Positions 8,829 through 17,975 of a stretch of 64,000 nucleotides of DNA are shown here, in pieces. Every line of letters begins with the position of its first letter. Within the stretch, counting starts at the first letter, position 1. The stretch comes from an uncultured Dehalococcoidia bacterium (lineage in GTDB: Bacteria > Chloroflexota > Dehalococcoidia > Lucifugimonadales > Lucifugimonadaceae), in NCBI GenBank assembly GCA_951812795.1, contig OX638325.1, positions 1,054,001-1,118,000 of the forward strand, in the 5' to 3' direction. The position numbers were made by a program, and so were the translations under genes. Below the pieces are notes generated by a model that did no database searches, had not been told where the DNA came from, and was given only the letters and a program-made list of their open reading frames with translations.

Positions 8829-9142
8829 TGCCCATCTCCAATGGCAACGTCGCGTTGGTCGATTTCAGACGGAGCGTCATCCGGCGCGACCACGTCCACG
8901 CGTTCAACGATTTGACGCAGACGCCAACGCTTAGTCTTCGACAACGGACGATGCTCTTCGATGACGACGCGGTCGCCCACCGACGCATCGTTGTTCTCAT
9001 CGTGGGCAACGAATTTGGTTATGCGTCGCCGACTGCGCTTGTAAATTCGGTGCCGTTGCGACCACGAGTAAGCGACGACAATCGTCTTGTCGTTCTTGTC
9101 GCGGATCACCGTACCGACGCGCGTCTTGCGTATGCCTGCCAT
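8825..9142 (-). CDS. rpsQ: Small ribosomal subunit protein S17
   Basis: The product starts [23 protein letters not shown] and has the OB-fold features [47 protein letters not shown]17 is a primary 16S rRNA binder. It has 105 residues; the last 20 or so form an acidic extension ([22 protein letters not shown]) not needed for the core fold. The stop overlaps the rplN start. Confidence 0.96.
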   Translation of the reverse strand: MAGIRKTRVGTVIRDKNDKTIVVAYSWSQRHRIYKRSRRRITKFVAHDENNDASVGDRVVIEEHRPLSKTKRWRLRQIVERVDVVAPDDAPSEIDQRDVAIGDGQ

Positions 9143-9189
9143 CTAATTGAATATCCTCAACTTTTGAATGCTTGTTATTGTCGCCAAAC

Positions 9190-9411
9190 CTATGATGAGA
9201 CCTCGTTCAAACCCAGATCTTTCACGATCTGCCGCTCTTTGAGGACGGTGTGGATGCGGGCGATCGTTCGGCGAGTGTTTCGCAGCGCATTGGTATCCGT
9301 CAGCTGGCGCGTGGTCTTTTGAAAACGCAAATTCATCAACGCCCGCTCTTGCTGGGACAACTCCCGATAGAGCTCGACATTATTCAATTCCCTGACTTCT
9401 GAGATATTCAT
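9190..9411 (-). CDS. rpmC: Large ribosomal subunit protein L29
   Basis: From the ATG at 9411 the 73-residue product reads MNISEVRELNNVELYRELSQ and continues with a long helical hairpin containing LMNLRFQKTTRQLTDTNALRNTRRTIARIHTVLKER. This is the two-helix L29 protein found near the peptide exit, where it helps dock trigger factor and SRP. The frame is open far upstream through rplP in another phase, but only this part is L29-like. Confidence 0.95.
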   Translation of the reverse strand: MNISEVRELNNVELYRELSQQERALMNLRFQKTTRQLTDTNALRNTRRTIARIHTVLKERQIVKDLGLNEVSS

Positions 9412-9449
9412 GTAATCAATACCTGTTGGGTTTCGGATCGCAATCGCGC

Positions 9450-9866
9450 TTACAGTTCGTCCGCACGGGAGACGATCTTGACCGCCATCGGGAATTTGGC
9501 TCCAGCTCGGCGCAATGCTTCGCGAGCAGCCGCCTCCGAAACGTCGGCGATTTCGAAGATGATCTTTCCACGTCGCACCGGGGCAACCCAATGCTCGATG
9601 GCACCTTTGCCGCCGCCCATTCGGGTCTCAGCCGGTCGAGACGAAACGGGTTTATCGGGGAATATGCGGATCCAGACTTGACCGCCACGTTGGACGTAAC
9701 CGGTAATCGCGCGTCGGCCCGATTCGATCTGCCGGGATGTAACCCAACTCGCGTCGACGGCCTTCAGGCCAAAGTCACCAAACGCCAATGTGCTGCCGCG
9801 ATTCGCGACGCCTTTCATTTTCCCGCGGTGCTGCTTGCGGAATTTCGTTCTCCTTGGCTGTAACAT
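9450..9866 (-). CDS. rplP: Large ribosomal subunit protein L16
   Basis: The 138-residue product starts [24 protein letters not shown] and has the [31 protein letters not shown] segment with the conserved [25 protein letters not shown] region. L16 helps form the A-site tRNA binding pocket on the 50S subunit. Length and motifs are canonical. It lies 42 bp after rpsC. Confidence 0.98.
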   Translation of the reverse strand: MLQPRRTKFRKQHRGKMKGVANRGSTLAFGDFGLKAVDASWVTSRQIESGRRAITGYVQRGGQVWIRIFPDKPVSSRPAETRMGGGKGAIEHWVAPVRRGKIIFEIADVSEAAAREALRRAGAKFPMAVKIVSRADEL

Positions 9867-9908
9867 CTCTTTTGGCCCTCAATCGTCCGATCGATATGAC
9901 GGGATTGG

Positions 9909-10619
9909 TTAACGGCGGTGCCTCGGCGCGCGCCCTAGTCCGATGGGGGACACTCCCGAATTCCCTTCGCGTTGCAAACGGCCTTCTGCGGGCATATCAC
10001 CTGTAAAAATCCAAACCTTGATGCCGATTACGCCGAAAGTTGTGTACGCTTCCGAAACCGCGTAGTCGATTTTGGCGCGTAAGGTATGCAACGGAACCCG
10101 CCCTTCCATCTGTTTGTCGACACGGGCAATCTCCGCACCACCCAAACGACCAGAGACGACCACCTTGATGCCTTCGGCGCCCGAATCCATCGTCCTTTGC
10201 ATGGACATCCGCACTGCGCGACGATAAGGAATCCGTCGCTCTAGCTGTTCCGCCAGACTCTGGCCGACCAGTTTGGCATCGAGTTCCGGCACTTTGATCT
10301 CGTTGGCCGAAATTCGGACGCGTCGACCAGTTGAGCGTTCAATCACATGACGCAGACGATCTATTCGCTGGCCATTGCGACCGATGATGATACCGGGCCG
10401 GCTTGTGAAAACATTGATGCTGATCTCGCCACCGCCGCGGTCGATGTCGACGCGTGATATCGCGCCCTCGCCTTGATATTCGCGGGCGACAATCTCACGG
10501 ATCTGGTAGTCCTCTTGAACCAGCTCCCGGTAACCGTCGGGTTTGCCGGCAAACCAATTCGAACGCCAATCAGCCGAAATGCCGAGGCGAAATCCTATCG
10601 GATGTATCTTCTGTCCCAT
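9909..10619 (-). CDS. rpsC: Small ribosomal subunit protein S3
   Basis: The 236-residue product starts MGQKIHPIGFRLGISADWRSNWFA. It has the type II KH domain with the GIIIGRNGQRI loop, followed by the S3 C-terminal domain (RAVRMSMQRTMDSGAEGIKVVVSGRLGGAEIAR). It ends with GVIGIKVWIFTGD and a short basic tail. S3 lies at the mRNA entry channel and has helicase-related contacts. Everything matches the family. Confidence 0.98.
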   Translation of the reverse strand: MGQKIHPIGFRLGISADWRSNWFAGKPDGYRELVQEDYQIREIVAREYQGEGAISRVDIDRGGGEISINVFTSRPGIIIGRNGQRIDRLRHVIERSTGRRVRISANEIKVPELDAKLVGQSLAEQLERRIPYRRAVRMSMQRTMDSGAEGIKVVVSGRLGGAEIARVDKQMEGRVPLHTLRAKIDYAVSEAYTTFGVIGIKVWIFTGDMPAEGRLQREGNSGVSPIGLGRAPRHRR

Positions 10620-10666
10620 TAAATGTCCGATCGTTCGGAATTAGACGACGCTTGGCCGCCGTTGTC

Positions 10667-10996
10667 CTATGCCTCGTCTACCTCGATGGTGATCAGCGAG
10701 GTCGGGCGGTCGAATGCACCAGCACGACCACGCGCCTTGGGTCGGAATCGCTTCATCGTAACCGTTTGGTCGGCAACTATGCGCTTGATTACCAGTGCCT
10801 CGCGATCCTGCAAATCGTTGTTCTCAGCGTTCGCGGCCGCCGCGTGCAATACCTTGAAGACTTCTCCGGCGCTCGGCGACGTCATATATCGCAGATATGC
10901 CAGGGCGTCGTCAACCTCCATGCCGCGCACCTCGTCCATGACAAGCCGCAACTTCTTGGCGGAGATTCCTACGTTTTTGGCTCGTGCGATTGCCAT
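10667..10996 (-). CDS. rplV: Large ribosomal subunit protein L22
   Basis: The 109-residue product starts MAIARAKNVGISAKKLRLVMDEVRG and ends with the conserved beta-hairpin region VTMKRFRPKARGRAGAFDRPTSLITIEVDE. The hairpin lines the peptide exit tunnel. The residues of the loop match the family. It is 12 bp downstream of rpsS. Confidence 0.97.
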   Translation of the reverse strand: MAIARAKNVGISAKKLRLVMDEVRGMEVDDALAYLRYMTSPSAGEVFKVLHAAAANAENNDLQDREALVIKRIVADQTVTMKRFRPKARGRAGAFDRPTSLITIEVDEA

Positions 10997-11008
10997 ATCT
11001 AAGTTCCC

Positions 11009-11272
11009 TCAGCGGTTTCCTGAGTGCGAGCGGAATACTCGCGTCGCCGAGAATTCGCCCAATCGGTGACCGACCATGTTCTCTGTTACCAGCACCGGCA
11101 CGAACGTCCGCCCATTGTGTACCGCGAAGGTCAATCCAACCATGTCCGGCATGATCGTCGACGCGCGCGCCCAAGTGCGAATCGCACCACGCGCCCTTTC
11201 GCGCCTGGCCTTGTCGACCTTTTTCATCAGCTTGGGATCCACGAATGGTCCCTTCTTTACTGATCTGCTCAT
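11009..11272 (-). CDS. rpsS: Small ribosomal subunit protein S19
   Basis: The 87-residue product starts [22 protein letters not shown] and contains [50 protein letters not shown], the S19 core. S19 sits in the 30S head with S13. Length and order (rplB-rpsS-rplV) are standard. Confidence 0.98.
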   Translation of the reverse strand: MSRSVKKGPFVDPKLMKKVDKARRERARGAIRTWARASTIMPDMVGLTFAVHNGRTFVPVLVTENMVGHRLGEFSATRVFRSHSGNR

Positions 11273-11319
11273 ATGCTTGTAACCCGTCTATCGATTCGAG
11301 ATCGTGTTGAACGACGAAA

Positions 11320-12147
11320 TCAGCGTTGATCGCGCCTTCGTCGGATGAATTTATCTGTGCGCTTGTTGCGGCGTGTCTTGTATCCCAGTGTAGGTTTGCC
11401 CCAAGGCGACTTCGGATTCGAGAACCCGATACCGGAACGACCTTCGCCACCGCCGTGCGGGTGTGCGTCAGGTGCCATCGCCGTGCCGCGGACACTCGGC
11501 CTCTTCCCGCGGTGCCTAGACCGCCCAGCCTTGCCAAGCTTGATGTTTTTGTGGTCCGGATTAGAAACAACCCCGATCGTCGCCTTGCACTCCTGTCGCA
11601 CCTGGCGCATTTCGCCGGAGGGTAACCGCAGCAATATGAACGAACCCTCATGGGCCATAACCTGTGCTCCGGTGCCAGCACCTTTCGCAAGTTGACCGCC
11701 ACTTCCCGGCGTCATCTCGATATTGTGAACCATCGTGCCTTGCGGAATGTCCATCAACGCCTTCGTGTTGCCTGGCAAATCCGGAGCCCCAGACCCAGAT
11801 TCGACCTTTCGACCGACCGTCAATCCTTGCGGCGCAACGATGTACGATTTTTGACCATCTTGGTATTGGATCAACGCGATGCGGGCGCTGCGGTTAGGAT
11901 CGTACTCAATCGAAAGTACCTCGGCTTCGCCGCTGCGGGTGCGTTTGAAATCGACCATTCGGTATCGACGCTTGTGTCCACCGCCTCGACGGCGAACCGT
12001 GATTCGTCCCGAGTTATTACGCCCGCCCTTTTTGGTCAACGGGGCAAGCAGCGACTTCTCGGGCTTCTTCTTGGTAATGTCCGCAAAATCGTCCACAACA
12101 TTGTTGCGTCGACCTGGAGATGTTGGCTTGTGTTCCTTCAATGGCAT
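11320..12147 (-). CDS. rplB: Large ribosomal subunit protein L2
   Basis: The 275-residue product has the conserved RNA-binding parts [31 protein letters not shown] and the C-terminal signature [23 protein letters not shown], including the His residue near the peptidyl-transferase centre. L2 is needed for subunit association. The length is normal. It follows rplW by 17 bp. Confidence 0.98.
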   Translation of the reverse strand: MPLKEHKPTSPGRRNNVVDDFADITKKKPEKSLLAPLTKKGGRNNSGRITVRRRGGGHKRRYRMVDFKRTRSGEAEVLSIEYDPNRSARIALIQYQDGQKSYIVAPQGLTVGRKVESGSGAPDLPGNTKALMDIPQGTMVHNIEMTPGSGGQLAKGAGTGAQVMAHEGSFILLRLPSGEMRQVRQECKATIGVVSNPDHKNIKLGKAGRSRHRGKRPSVRGTAMAPDAHPHGGGEGRSGIGFSNPKSPWGKPTLGYKTRRNKRTDKFIRRRRDQR

Positions 12148-12164
12148 ATCGAGAATTCCGTTGA

Positions 12165-12449
12165 CTATGCACCCTCAAACAAGACGATCGTGTCGCCTGC
12201 TGCCAGCGTCACAATGGCGCGCTTAACGTCGGGCCGTTTCTTCTCGCGGAAGCCGCGGCGTTTCATCTTTCCACGCCTGCGGTAGGTGTTCACTGAAACA
12301 ACGTTCACATCGAACGCCCACTCGACAGCACGCGCAATATCGTATTTATTGGCCTTCATGGCCACATCGAACACGTAGCGATTCTCTTCGTTGAGAAGCG
12401 TCGATTTTTCGGTGATGACCGGTCGGATTAGAGTCCGCGCGATGTTCAC
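12165..12449 (-). CDS. rplW: Large ribosomal subunit protein L23
   Basis: The 94-residue product starts [29 protein letters not shown]. It has the typical [35 protein letters not shown] region with its extended loop. L23 is at the tunnel exit and binds trigger factor. The ATG overlaps the rplD stop by 4 bp (ATGA), so the pair is probably translationally coupled. Confidence 0.97.
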   Translation of the reverse strand: MNIARTLIRPVITEKSTLLNEENRYVFDVAMKANKYDIARAVEWAFDVNVVSVNTYRRRGKMKRRGFREKKRPDVKRAIVTLAAGDTIVLFEGA

Positions 12450-13120
12450 TCTGTCACCTCCACGGCATTCCCAGAGTCTTCGATAGCCTCGTCACCAGCG
12501 TCGCCCCAAAGTGAATCGATGCGCTCGACTGCGCCTCGAGTTGCAACGATGTGTGCCGCACCGACGGTGGTTGCCACGTTCAAACAATCGGCAAAGGTCA
12601 CTTCAACTCGATCGGCACCACGGGCGGACAACACGACGACTGGTTCGTTTGCCTCGGTAACTAGCAACGTTCGACCAGTGACACCGAGAGCTTGAACCAA
12701 TTCGACTACTTGCTTAGTCTTTGGCGTATCTAGAGTGAAATCGTCAAGTATCGTCAAACGATCGTCCCGCACCTTTTCGCTGAGCGCGACGCGAAGCGCG
12801 TTTTGGCGCATCTTCTTGGGAACTCGTTGGCGATAGCTACGTTTGTGCGGACCGAATATAACTCCACCACCGACCAATGTGGGCGATTTTCGGCTGCCAA
12901 GACGGGCCTGTCCAGTGTGTTTCTGAGCGCGTATTTTGCGAGTCGAGTAGTTGACTTGGCCGCGCGTCTTAGTCTCGTGCGTCCCTTGGCGTCGGTTCGC
13001 TAATTGCGCTTGAACAACCTGATGCAAGAGCGAGTCGTTAGACGGCGCGGACCAAACACGGTCGCTAAGATCGACGCTGTCGACAACGTCGCCGTTTCTG
13101 TTTTTTACTGATAACTCCAT
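12446..13120 (-). CDS. rplD: Large ribosomal subunit protein L4
   Basis: From the ATG at 13120 the product has 224 residues, begins MELSVKNRNGDVVDSVDLSDRVW, and has the conserved loop RRQGTHETKTRGQVNYSTRKIRAQKHTGQARLGSRKSP that reaches into the exit tunnel. L4 is an early 50S assembly protein and, in some bacteria, represses the S10 operon. An acidic tail ([23 protein letters not shown]) extends the C terminus. Upstream codons in the same frame overlap rplC and are not part of the gene. Confidence 0.96.
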   Translation of the reverse strand: MELSVKNRNGDVVDSVDLSDRVWSAPSNDSLLHQVVQAQLANRRQGTHETKTRGQVNYSTRKIRAQKHTGQARLGSRKSPTLVGGGVIFGPHKRSYRQRVPKKMRQNALRVALSEKVRDDRLTILDDFTLDTPKTKQVVELVQALGVTGRTLLVTEANEPVVVLSARGADRVEVTFADCLNVATTVGAAHIVATRGAVERIDSLWGDAGDEAIEDSGNAVEVTE

Positions 13121-13133
13121 GGCGAGTCCTGAT

Positions 13134-13829
13134 TCAGTCCTGCTTCTCAATGCGTACGAGGCTGTTACGAGCCCCCGGCACCGAACCTTTGACCAAAATG
13201 TAGTTCTGGGCAGGATCGACCCCCGCAACTGACAACCCTCGAGTCGTTGCGCGGCGGTCTCCCATGTGCCCCGCCATCCGAGTGCCCGGCCAAACGCGAC
13301 CTGGGTACGTGCCGGCACCAACGGAACCTGGTGCTCGATGACGATCCGATTGACCGTGGGTCTTAGGTCCGCCCGCGAAGCCGTGTCGTTTCACGCCGCC
13401 TTGGAAACCCTTACCCTTCGACACTCCCGTCACTTTGATCGCATCGCCCGTCGAAAAGACGTTGGCTCGTATCTCCTGTCCGACCTCATATTCGCCGAGA
13501 TCTGACACTCTGAACTCTTGCAAATGCCTGAAGTTACCGCTTGAGCGCTCGAAGTGACCACGCATAGGCATATTCACTTTGCTCGCCCGCATGAAACCGA
13601 CCTGCACAGCTTGGTAACCGTCGCGTTGCTCGGTCTTCACCTGAGTGACCACACACGGACCGACCTCGACCATCGTGACACCGTTGGCTCGGCCTGAGTC
13701 GTCGTAGACCGTGGTCATGCCGATCTTGCGCCCCAGCAATCCCGTCATGGATTGCGGCGCTTCCGGAACGGCGTTGTCATCCGCCACCGTCGATTCGTTG
13801 ACCACTTGTTCTTTTTCTTGCGTCGTCAT
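13134..13829 (-). CDS. rplC: Large ribosomal subunit protein L3 with N-terminal extension
   Basis: The L3 domain begins at residue 28 (MTGLLGRKIGMTTVYDDSG) and contains VTGVSKGKGFQGGVKRHGFAGGPKTHGQSDRHRAPGSVGAGTYPGRVWPG, the loop near the peptidyl-transferase centre. About 27 acidic, low-complexity residues precede the domain when the start at 13829 is used; the internal Met28 is an alternative start. L3 is an early 50S assembly protein. Confidence 0.96.
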   Translation of the reverse strand: MTTQEKEQVVNESTVADDNAVPEAPQSMTGLLGRKIGMTTVYDDSGRANGVTMVEVGPCVVTQVKTEQRDGYQAVQVGFMRASKVNMPMRGHFERSSGNFRHLQEFRVSDLGEYEVGQEIRANVFSTGDAIKVTGVSKGKGFQGGVKRHGFAGGPKTHGQSDRHRAPGSVGAGTYPGRVWPGTRMAGHMGDRRATTRGLSVAGVDPAQNYILVKGSVPGARNSLVRIEKQD

Positions 13830-13881
13830 CTCTCGCCGTTCAGATCATCAAGCCGCGGGCCGTTTAGTGGCCGCTACGGCT

Positions 13882-14199
13882 TCATTGAATTACTTTTACG
13901 CTGACCTCCACGCCATTCGGAACGTTCAATCGTTGGAGAACGTCCATCGTTTTCGAACTAGGTTCCACAATGTCTACGAGGCGCTTGTGCAGCCAAAGCT
14001 CAAAGTGTTCTTGCGAGTCCTTTGTAATGTGCGGTGACCGTATCACCGTGAATCGACGTCGCCGCGTTGGCATCGGAACCGGGCCCGAGATTTGAGCGCC
14101 CGTTCGCGTCGCCGCGTCTAATATCTGCTCGGTCGCCTGCTCCAATAGCGGTGCATCGTAACCACGAAGCATAATGCGCATCTTGCCGGTAGCCATCAT
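13882..14199 (-). CDS. rpsJ: Small ribosomal subunit protein S10
   Basis: The 105-residue product has the conserved MRIMLRGYDAPLLEQATEQILDAATRTGAQISGPVPMPTRRRRFTVIRSPH stretch, covering the beta-strand and loop of S10 that also binds NusB during antitermination. A Met at residue 7 could be an alternative start. It follows fusA with only 8 bp between; no tuf gene lies in between, unlike in many str-S10 junctions. Confidence 0.97.
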   Translation of the reverse strand: MMATGKMRIMLRGYDAPLLEQATEQILDAATRTGAQISGPVPMPTRRRRFTVIRSPHITKDSQEHFELWLHKRLVDIVEPSSKTMDVLQRLNVPNGVEVSVKVIQ

Positions 14200-14207
14200 T
14201 TTTTTGC

Positions 14208-16364
14208 CTACCTGTCCAATGTTTCCAAGATGTGCTGCGGCATCACGTCGTAGTGATCGAGTTCCATGTTGAAATCGCCAAACCCGGAAGTCAACGATCG
14301 CAGATCCGTGGAGTAGTTGAACGTCTCGGAAAGCGGAACGTACGCCATCACGCTTCCAATGCCCGCCTGTCCTGGCTTTGGCTCCGAGGTCTCCATCGAC
14401 TGGATCTTCGCTCGTCGTGAGTTCAGGTCGCCGATAACCGAGCCGAGCATTTCGGCTGGCATCACAACTTCCTGTCTCATGATGGGTTCGAGCAGTCTAG
14501 GCGCAGCCTTATGCATCGCGGCCTTGAACGCCAATGATCCAGCGATCTGGAACGCCATCTCCGAAGAGTCGGTGTCGTGTTGCGCACCGTCGGTGAGCAC
14601 CGCTTTGACATCAACGACCGGGTAACCAGCAACAATCCCAGATCGCGCAGCCTCCCGGAAGCCCTTCTCAATCGACCCGTACCACTCGGTACTGAGCGTT
14701 GCGCCAGTGATCTCGCTCTCGAATTCGAGCCCTGAGCCTCGCGGCAATGGTTCTACCCGCATCGAGCAGACACCGTATTGGCCCCGTCCGCCAGTCTGCC
14801 GCACGAAACGGCCTTCGGCTTCCGCAATCTTGCCAATCGTCTCACGGTACGCGACTCGCGGTCGACCCCGGGTGCAATTAACGCCGTACTCGATCCTCAT
14901 GCGATCCAGAATGATCTCCAGATGCAACTCTCCCATACCAGCTAGCAAGAGCTGTCCGCTCTCATCGTCGGTCGAAAGTATCAGAGTCGGGTCTTCGTCC
15001 ACCAATTTCATCAACGTCGCGGTCAGCTTGTCTTTGTCGTGACGGCTTGCGGCTTCGACAGAGATCGACAAAACCGGTTCCGGGAATTGGATCTGCGCCA
15101 TCGCTACCGGCGCATTTACCGCACAAAGCGTGTGCCCAGTCTTAGTCGATTTCAGTCCGATCGCAGCAACGATCTCGCCCGCTCCTGCTTCGTCAACGGG
15201 CTCTCGGACATCAGCTCGCATTCGCAACAGTCGTCCGATGCGCTCTCTGCCTCTGACAGACGGGTTATAGACGGTCATTCCCCGCTTCAACACACCTGAA
15301 TAAACCCGGACGAATATCAAGCGACCTGCGTGCTCGTCGGAAATGACTTTGAATGCAAGCGCGCTGAGTGGCTCGTCGTCGTTGGGGTATCGCTCCAATT
15401 TTTGGTCCGGATGCAGTGGCTCGAAGCCCTCCGCAGGCGGCAAGTCCATCGGCGATGGCAGGTAGTCCAAGACCGCGTCCAACAGCTGGTGTGTGCCGCG
15501 GTGACGCAACGCGGCACCAGCCAAAACTGGGAAGATATTTATGTCAATCGTGGCCTGCCGGATCGACGATTTCAATCGATCTGACGGAACCTCTTCGCCC
15601 ATCAAGTAAAGCTCTGCCAAGTTGTCGTCGAATTCCGCAACCTTAGCAACCAACTCTTCACGGGCGGCGTTGGCTATATCTACGTGATCCGCGGGAATTT
15701 CCGCTTCGCGCGGTTCGAGACGACCATTTCGGTCGACCTCAGCAGAGGGGTCTCCCCACTCGTAGTAGAAAGCCTTCATATCTACAAGATCGATGACGCC
15801 CTGGAAATCTGCTTCCTGCCCGATCGGTATCTGGATCGGAACGGCATTCGCATACAAGCGGTTTCTCAGCGTCGAAACCGCGTATTGGAAGTCGGCGCCG
15901 ATACGGTCCATCTTGTTAACGAATACAATGCGCGGAACTCGATGCTTGTCGGCCTGTCGCCAAACCGTCAACGATTGCGCTTGCACACCGGCGACCGAAT
16001 CGAGGACAACGGTTACGCCGTCGAGCACGCGTAGACTCCGTTCCACCTCAGCGGTGAAATCCACGTGACCGGGTGTATCGATGATGTTGATCTGGTGGTC
16101 GCGCCATGAGACGTTTTGTGCCGCCGCGGTGATCGTGATTCCGCGCTCACGCTCTTGCGGCATATAGTCCAAAAGCGCAGTGCCATCGTCCACACGACCG
16201 ATCTTGTAGGTCTCGCCGGTGAAGTACAACACACTTTCGCTTACCGTAGTCTTGCCGGCGTCGACGTGTGCGATAAACCCGGTATTTCGGAGATTCCGAA
16301 GGTCTCGGCCATTCGAGTCCGAAACCGACTCGGACGCGGTTCTTTTTTTGGATGTCGTTGTCAT
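14208..16364 (-). CDS. fusA: Elongation factor G
   Basis: This GTPase drives ribosomal translocation and recycling. From the ATG at 16364 (GAAGGG ribosome-binding site) it has 718 residues. The G domain shows AHVDAGKTT (P-loop), ERGITI (switch I), DTPGH (switch II) and NKMD. Domains II-V follow, ending with the SLTSGFGDFNMELDHYDVMPQHI region. The G domain stretch LDYMPQERERGITI and SLTVWRQADKHRVPRIVFVNKMDRIGADF reads more like the EF-G2/mtEFG2 side of the family than a classical EF-G1. The position in the str operon still argues that it is the main EF-G. The longer TTG start at 16400 is less likely. Confidence 0.95.
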   Translation of the reverse strand: MTTTSKKRTASESVSDSNGRDLRNLRNTGFIAHVDAGKTTVSESVLYFTGETYKIGRVDDGTALLDYMPQERERGITITAAAQNVSWRDHQINIIDTPGHVDFTAEVERSLRVLDGVTVVLDSVAGVQAQSLTVWRQADKHRVPRIVFVNKMDRIGADFQYAVSTLRNRLYANAVPIQIPIGQEADFQGVIDLVDMKAFYYEWGDPSAEVDRNGRLEPREAEIPADHVDIANAAREELVAKVAEFDDNLAELYLMGEEVPSDRLKSSIRQATIDINIFPVLAGAALRHRGTHQLLDAVLDYLPSPMDLPPAEGFEPLHPDQKLERYPNDDEPLSALAFKVISDEHAGRLIFVRVYSGVLKRGMTVYNPSVRGRERIGRLLRMRADVREPVDEAGAGEIVAAIGLKSTKTGHTLCAVNAPVAMAQIQFPEPVLSISVEAASRHDKDKLTATLMKLVDEDPTLILSTDDESGQLLLAGMGELHLEIILDRMRIEYGVNCTRGRPRVAYRETIGKIAEAEGRFVRQTGGRGQYGVCSMRVEPLPRGSGLEFESEITGATLSTEWYGSIEKGFREAARSGIVAGYPVVDVKAVLTDGAQHDTDSSEMAFQIAGSLAFKAAMHKAAPRLLEPIMRQEVVMPAEMLGSVIGDLNSRRAKIQSMETSEPKPGQAGIGSVMAYVPLSETFNYSTDLRSLTSGFGDFNMELDHYDVMPQHILETLDR

Positions 16365-16513
16365 TGCCCTTCGGGTCTTAGGTTCGGGATTGGTCAGCAA
16401 TCGCCGTTCGAATTTCGGCGTGCGTGCTGGATATCAATCCTTTGTGACGTGTTAGCTTTCCTGTCCTTTTCAAAAACGCGCCGAATTTGCGTGTCGGCGA
16501 TGATCGTCTCGGT

Positions 16514-16984
16514 CTACCACCTGAAGTGGGCGTATGCCCGGTTAGCTTCAGCCATTCGCTGCAATTCGTCCTTCCGCCGCACCGCCGCACCCGTGTTGTT
16601 GGCAGCATCCAACAATTCCGTGAAAAGTTTTCGGGCAATCGGCTGCCCTCTGCGAGCCCGTGCCGCACTGACTAGCCAGCGTTGCGCAAGCGCCTCTCGA
16701 CGTTCAGGTCGAACTTCGTTCGGCACCTGATACGTGGCGCCACCGACGCGGCGAGGTCGAACCTCCAACAGCGGCGTTGCGTTCGACATCGCTTGATGGA
16801 ACGCATCCAACGGGTTCATATTCAGACGCTGACCGAGGAGACCCAGAGCGTCGTAAACGGCGCGGCGGGCGATGCTCTTTTTGCCGCCAAGCATCACGCG
16901 ATTGATGAATCGCGCAAGCTCCTCGTCGCCATAACGAGGATCTGGTTGGGTTGTGCGCCTTTCGGCTCTTCGTCTTCGTGCCAT
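16514..16984 (-). CDS. rpsG: Small ribosomal subunit protein S7
   Basis: The 156-residue product starts MARRRRAERRTTQPDPRYGDEELARFINRVM and has the usual helical core with GGKKSIARRAVYDAL, VEVRPRRVGGATYQVP-type beta hairpin and RRKDELQRMAEANRAYAHFRW at the C terminus. S7 nucleates assembly of the 30S head. Length and order are standard. Confidence 0.98.
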   Translation of the reverse strand: MARRRRAERRTTQPDPRYGDEELARFINRVMLGGKKSIARRAVYDALGLLGQRLNMNPLDAFHQAMSNATPLLEVRPRRVGGATYQVPNEVRPERREALAQRWLVSAARARRGQPIARKLFTELLDAANNTGAAVRRKDELQRMAEANRAYAHFRW

Positions 16985-17073
16985 CTTATGGTTCGCTTCG
17001 TGATGCCGCGATACGTGCTTGTTGATCGATGTTTATTAACCGGGGTTAGATGCCATATCGGCTACGTCCCGAA

Positions 17074-17094
17074 GGTGTCACGTCTGCCGACACC
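17074..17094 (-). promoter_or_regulatory. Small hairpin in the rpsL-rpsG gap
   Basis: GGTGTC (17074-17079) and GACACC (17089-17094) can pair across a 9-nt loop. It lies in the 233-bp gap between rpsL and rpsG, long for this operon. In E. coli the corresponding gap holds the S7 repressor site, so a translational operator is possible. No T-run makes it a terminator. The assignment rests on position and a short stem only. Confidence 0.3.
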
Positions 17095-17217
17095 GCGAGA
17101 CTAAGGTGTTGATTTTCCGCTCGGCGCTACGGATTTCGACGGCAATAGAGCGCCCATCAGCTTTGCCTCAGCGATTCTCTACGAATTCAGCAACAAATTA
17201 TATACCCACCACCCCGT

Positions 17218-17634
17218 TCAAACTCCGCGAGGAGTCCCATATTTGCTGCGGCCTCGTCTTCGGCCTTCGACACCTTCGGTATCCTTCGTTCCACGGATTA
17301 CGTGGTACCGGACACCCGGCAAGTCACGGACCCTACCGCCCCTGATCAGGACCACTGAGTGCTCCTGCAAGTTGTGGCCTTCGCCCGGGATGTAAGCCGT
17401 AACTTCGACGTTGTTGGAAAGGCGCACACGTGCCACTTTGCGAAGCGCCGAGTTCGGCTTCTTCGGTGTGACGGTGCGAACTTGCAAGCAGACACCAGCC
17501 TTTTGAGGCGAGCCTTTTTGAAGCTCACGAGTTCGACCAGTGAACGAGTTACGAATCGCGCGCAACGCCGGTGTCTTCGGCTTCTTGCGCGTTCGCTTGC
17601 GCGGCTTTCTTACGAGTTGGCTGAGCGTCGGCAA
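17218..17634 (-). CDS. rpsL: Small ribosomal subunit protein S12, extended form
   Basis: S12 controls decoding accuracy at the A site. The family start M-P-T-x-x-Q-L-V-R-K corresponds here to a TTG codon at 17634, with GGAG six bases upstream, giving 138 residues; an ATG four codons further up is the alternative. The core [16 protein letters not shown] and [33 protein letters not shown] is intact. After KTPALRA there is an insertion of about 17 residues ([15 protein letters not shown]) before SPQKAGVC, as in Chloroflexota and some other phyla. Confidence 0.93.
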   Translation of the reverse strand: MPTLSQLVRKPRKRTRKKPKTPALRAIRNSFTGRTRELQKGSPQKAGVCLQVRTVTPKKPNSALRKVARVRLSNNVEVTAYIPGEGHNLQEHSVVLIRGGRVRDLPGVRYHVIRGTKDTEGVEGRRRGRSKYGTPRGV

Positions 17635-17652
17635 CGCATTCTCCATGACTGC

Positions 17653-17721
17653 TTGGCGCGTAACGCAAACCTTTTCACCGAACTCACCCATCCACGCGCC
17701 AACTAATGAAGGACGCGCCAA
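17653..17721 (-). promoter_or_regulatory. rpsL leader with two mutually exclusive stems
   Basis: On the minus strand TTGGCGCGT occurs twice (17721-17713 and 17702-17694) and its perfect complement ACGCGCCAA once (17661-17653). The 3' arm can pair with only one of the two 5' arms at a time. It ends 8 bases before the GGAG of rpsL. This layout is what a translational or attenuation switch for the ribosomal superoperon would need. Pairing is read from the sequence; function is inferred. Confidence 0.5.
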
Positions 17722-17760
17722 AGCATGACCGGCAGATGCGTTACAACCGCTAAACGTTAA

Positions 17761-17789
17761 ATCATACAAATCGCGGTGTGCATCGTCAA
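17761..17789 (-). promoter_or_regulatory. Sigma-70-type promoter of the ribosomal superoperon
   Basis: Minus-strand TTGACG (17789-17784) and TATGAT (17766-17761) are separated by exactly 17 bases. Each box is one base away from the consensus. It lies about 120 bp upstream of the rpsL start, so a leader of that length is expected. No other gene lies between, and this is the first gene of the 17.8-kb operon. Confidence 0.75.
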
Positions 17790-17975
17790 CCAATTCCCAA
17801 GCATCAATGCATCATCAAACCGCCGCCACCGCCGAAGGTTCGATGCTGTGTGACGACTGTAATATCCTAGTTCCAACGCGCTCTCGCATAACGCGCCCAC
17901 CAAACCCGTGCGCAGCGGCCCCCAAACCTGCTGAAACCTACCTGCCGACTGTTACGCAACACTGACTCATCCAGC

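Noticed and set aside
10911..11702. 263-codon minus-strand frame across rplB, rpsS and rplV
   Set aside because: It runs in another phase over three well-supported ribosomal protein genes.
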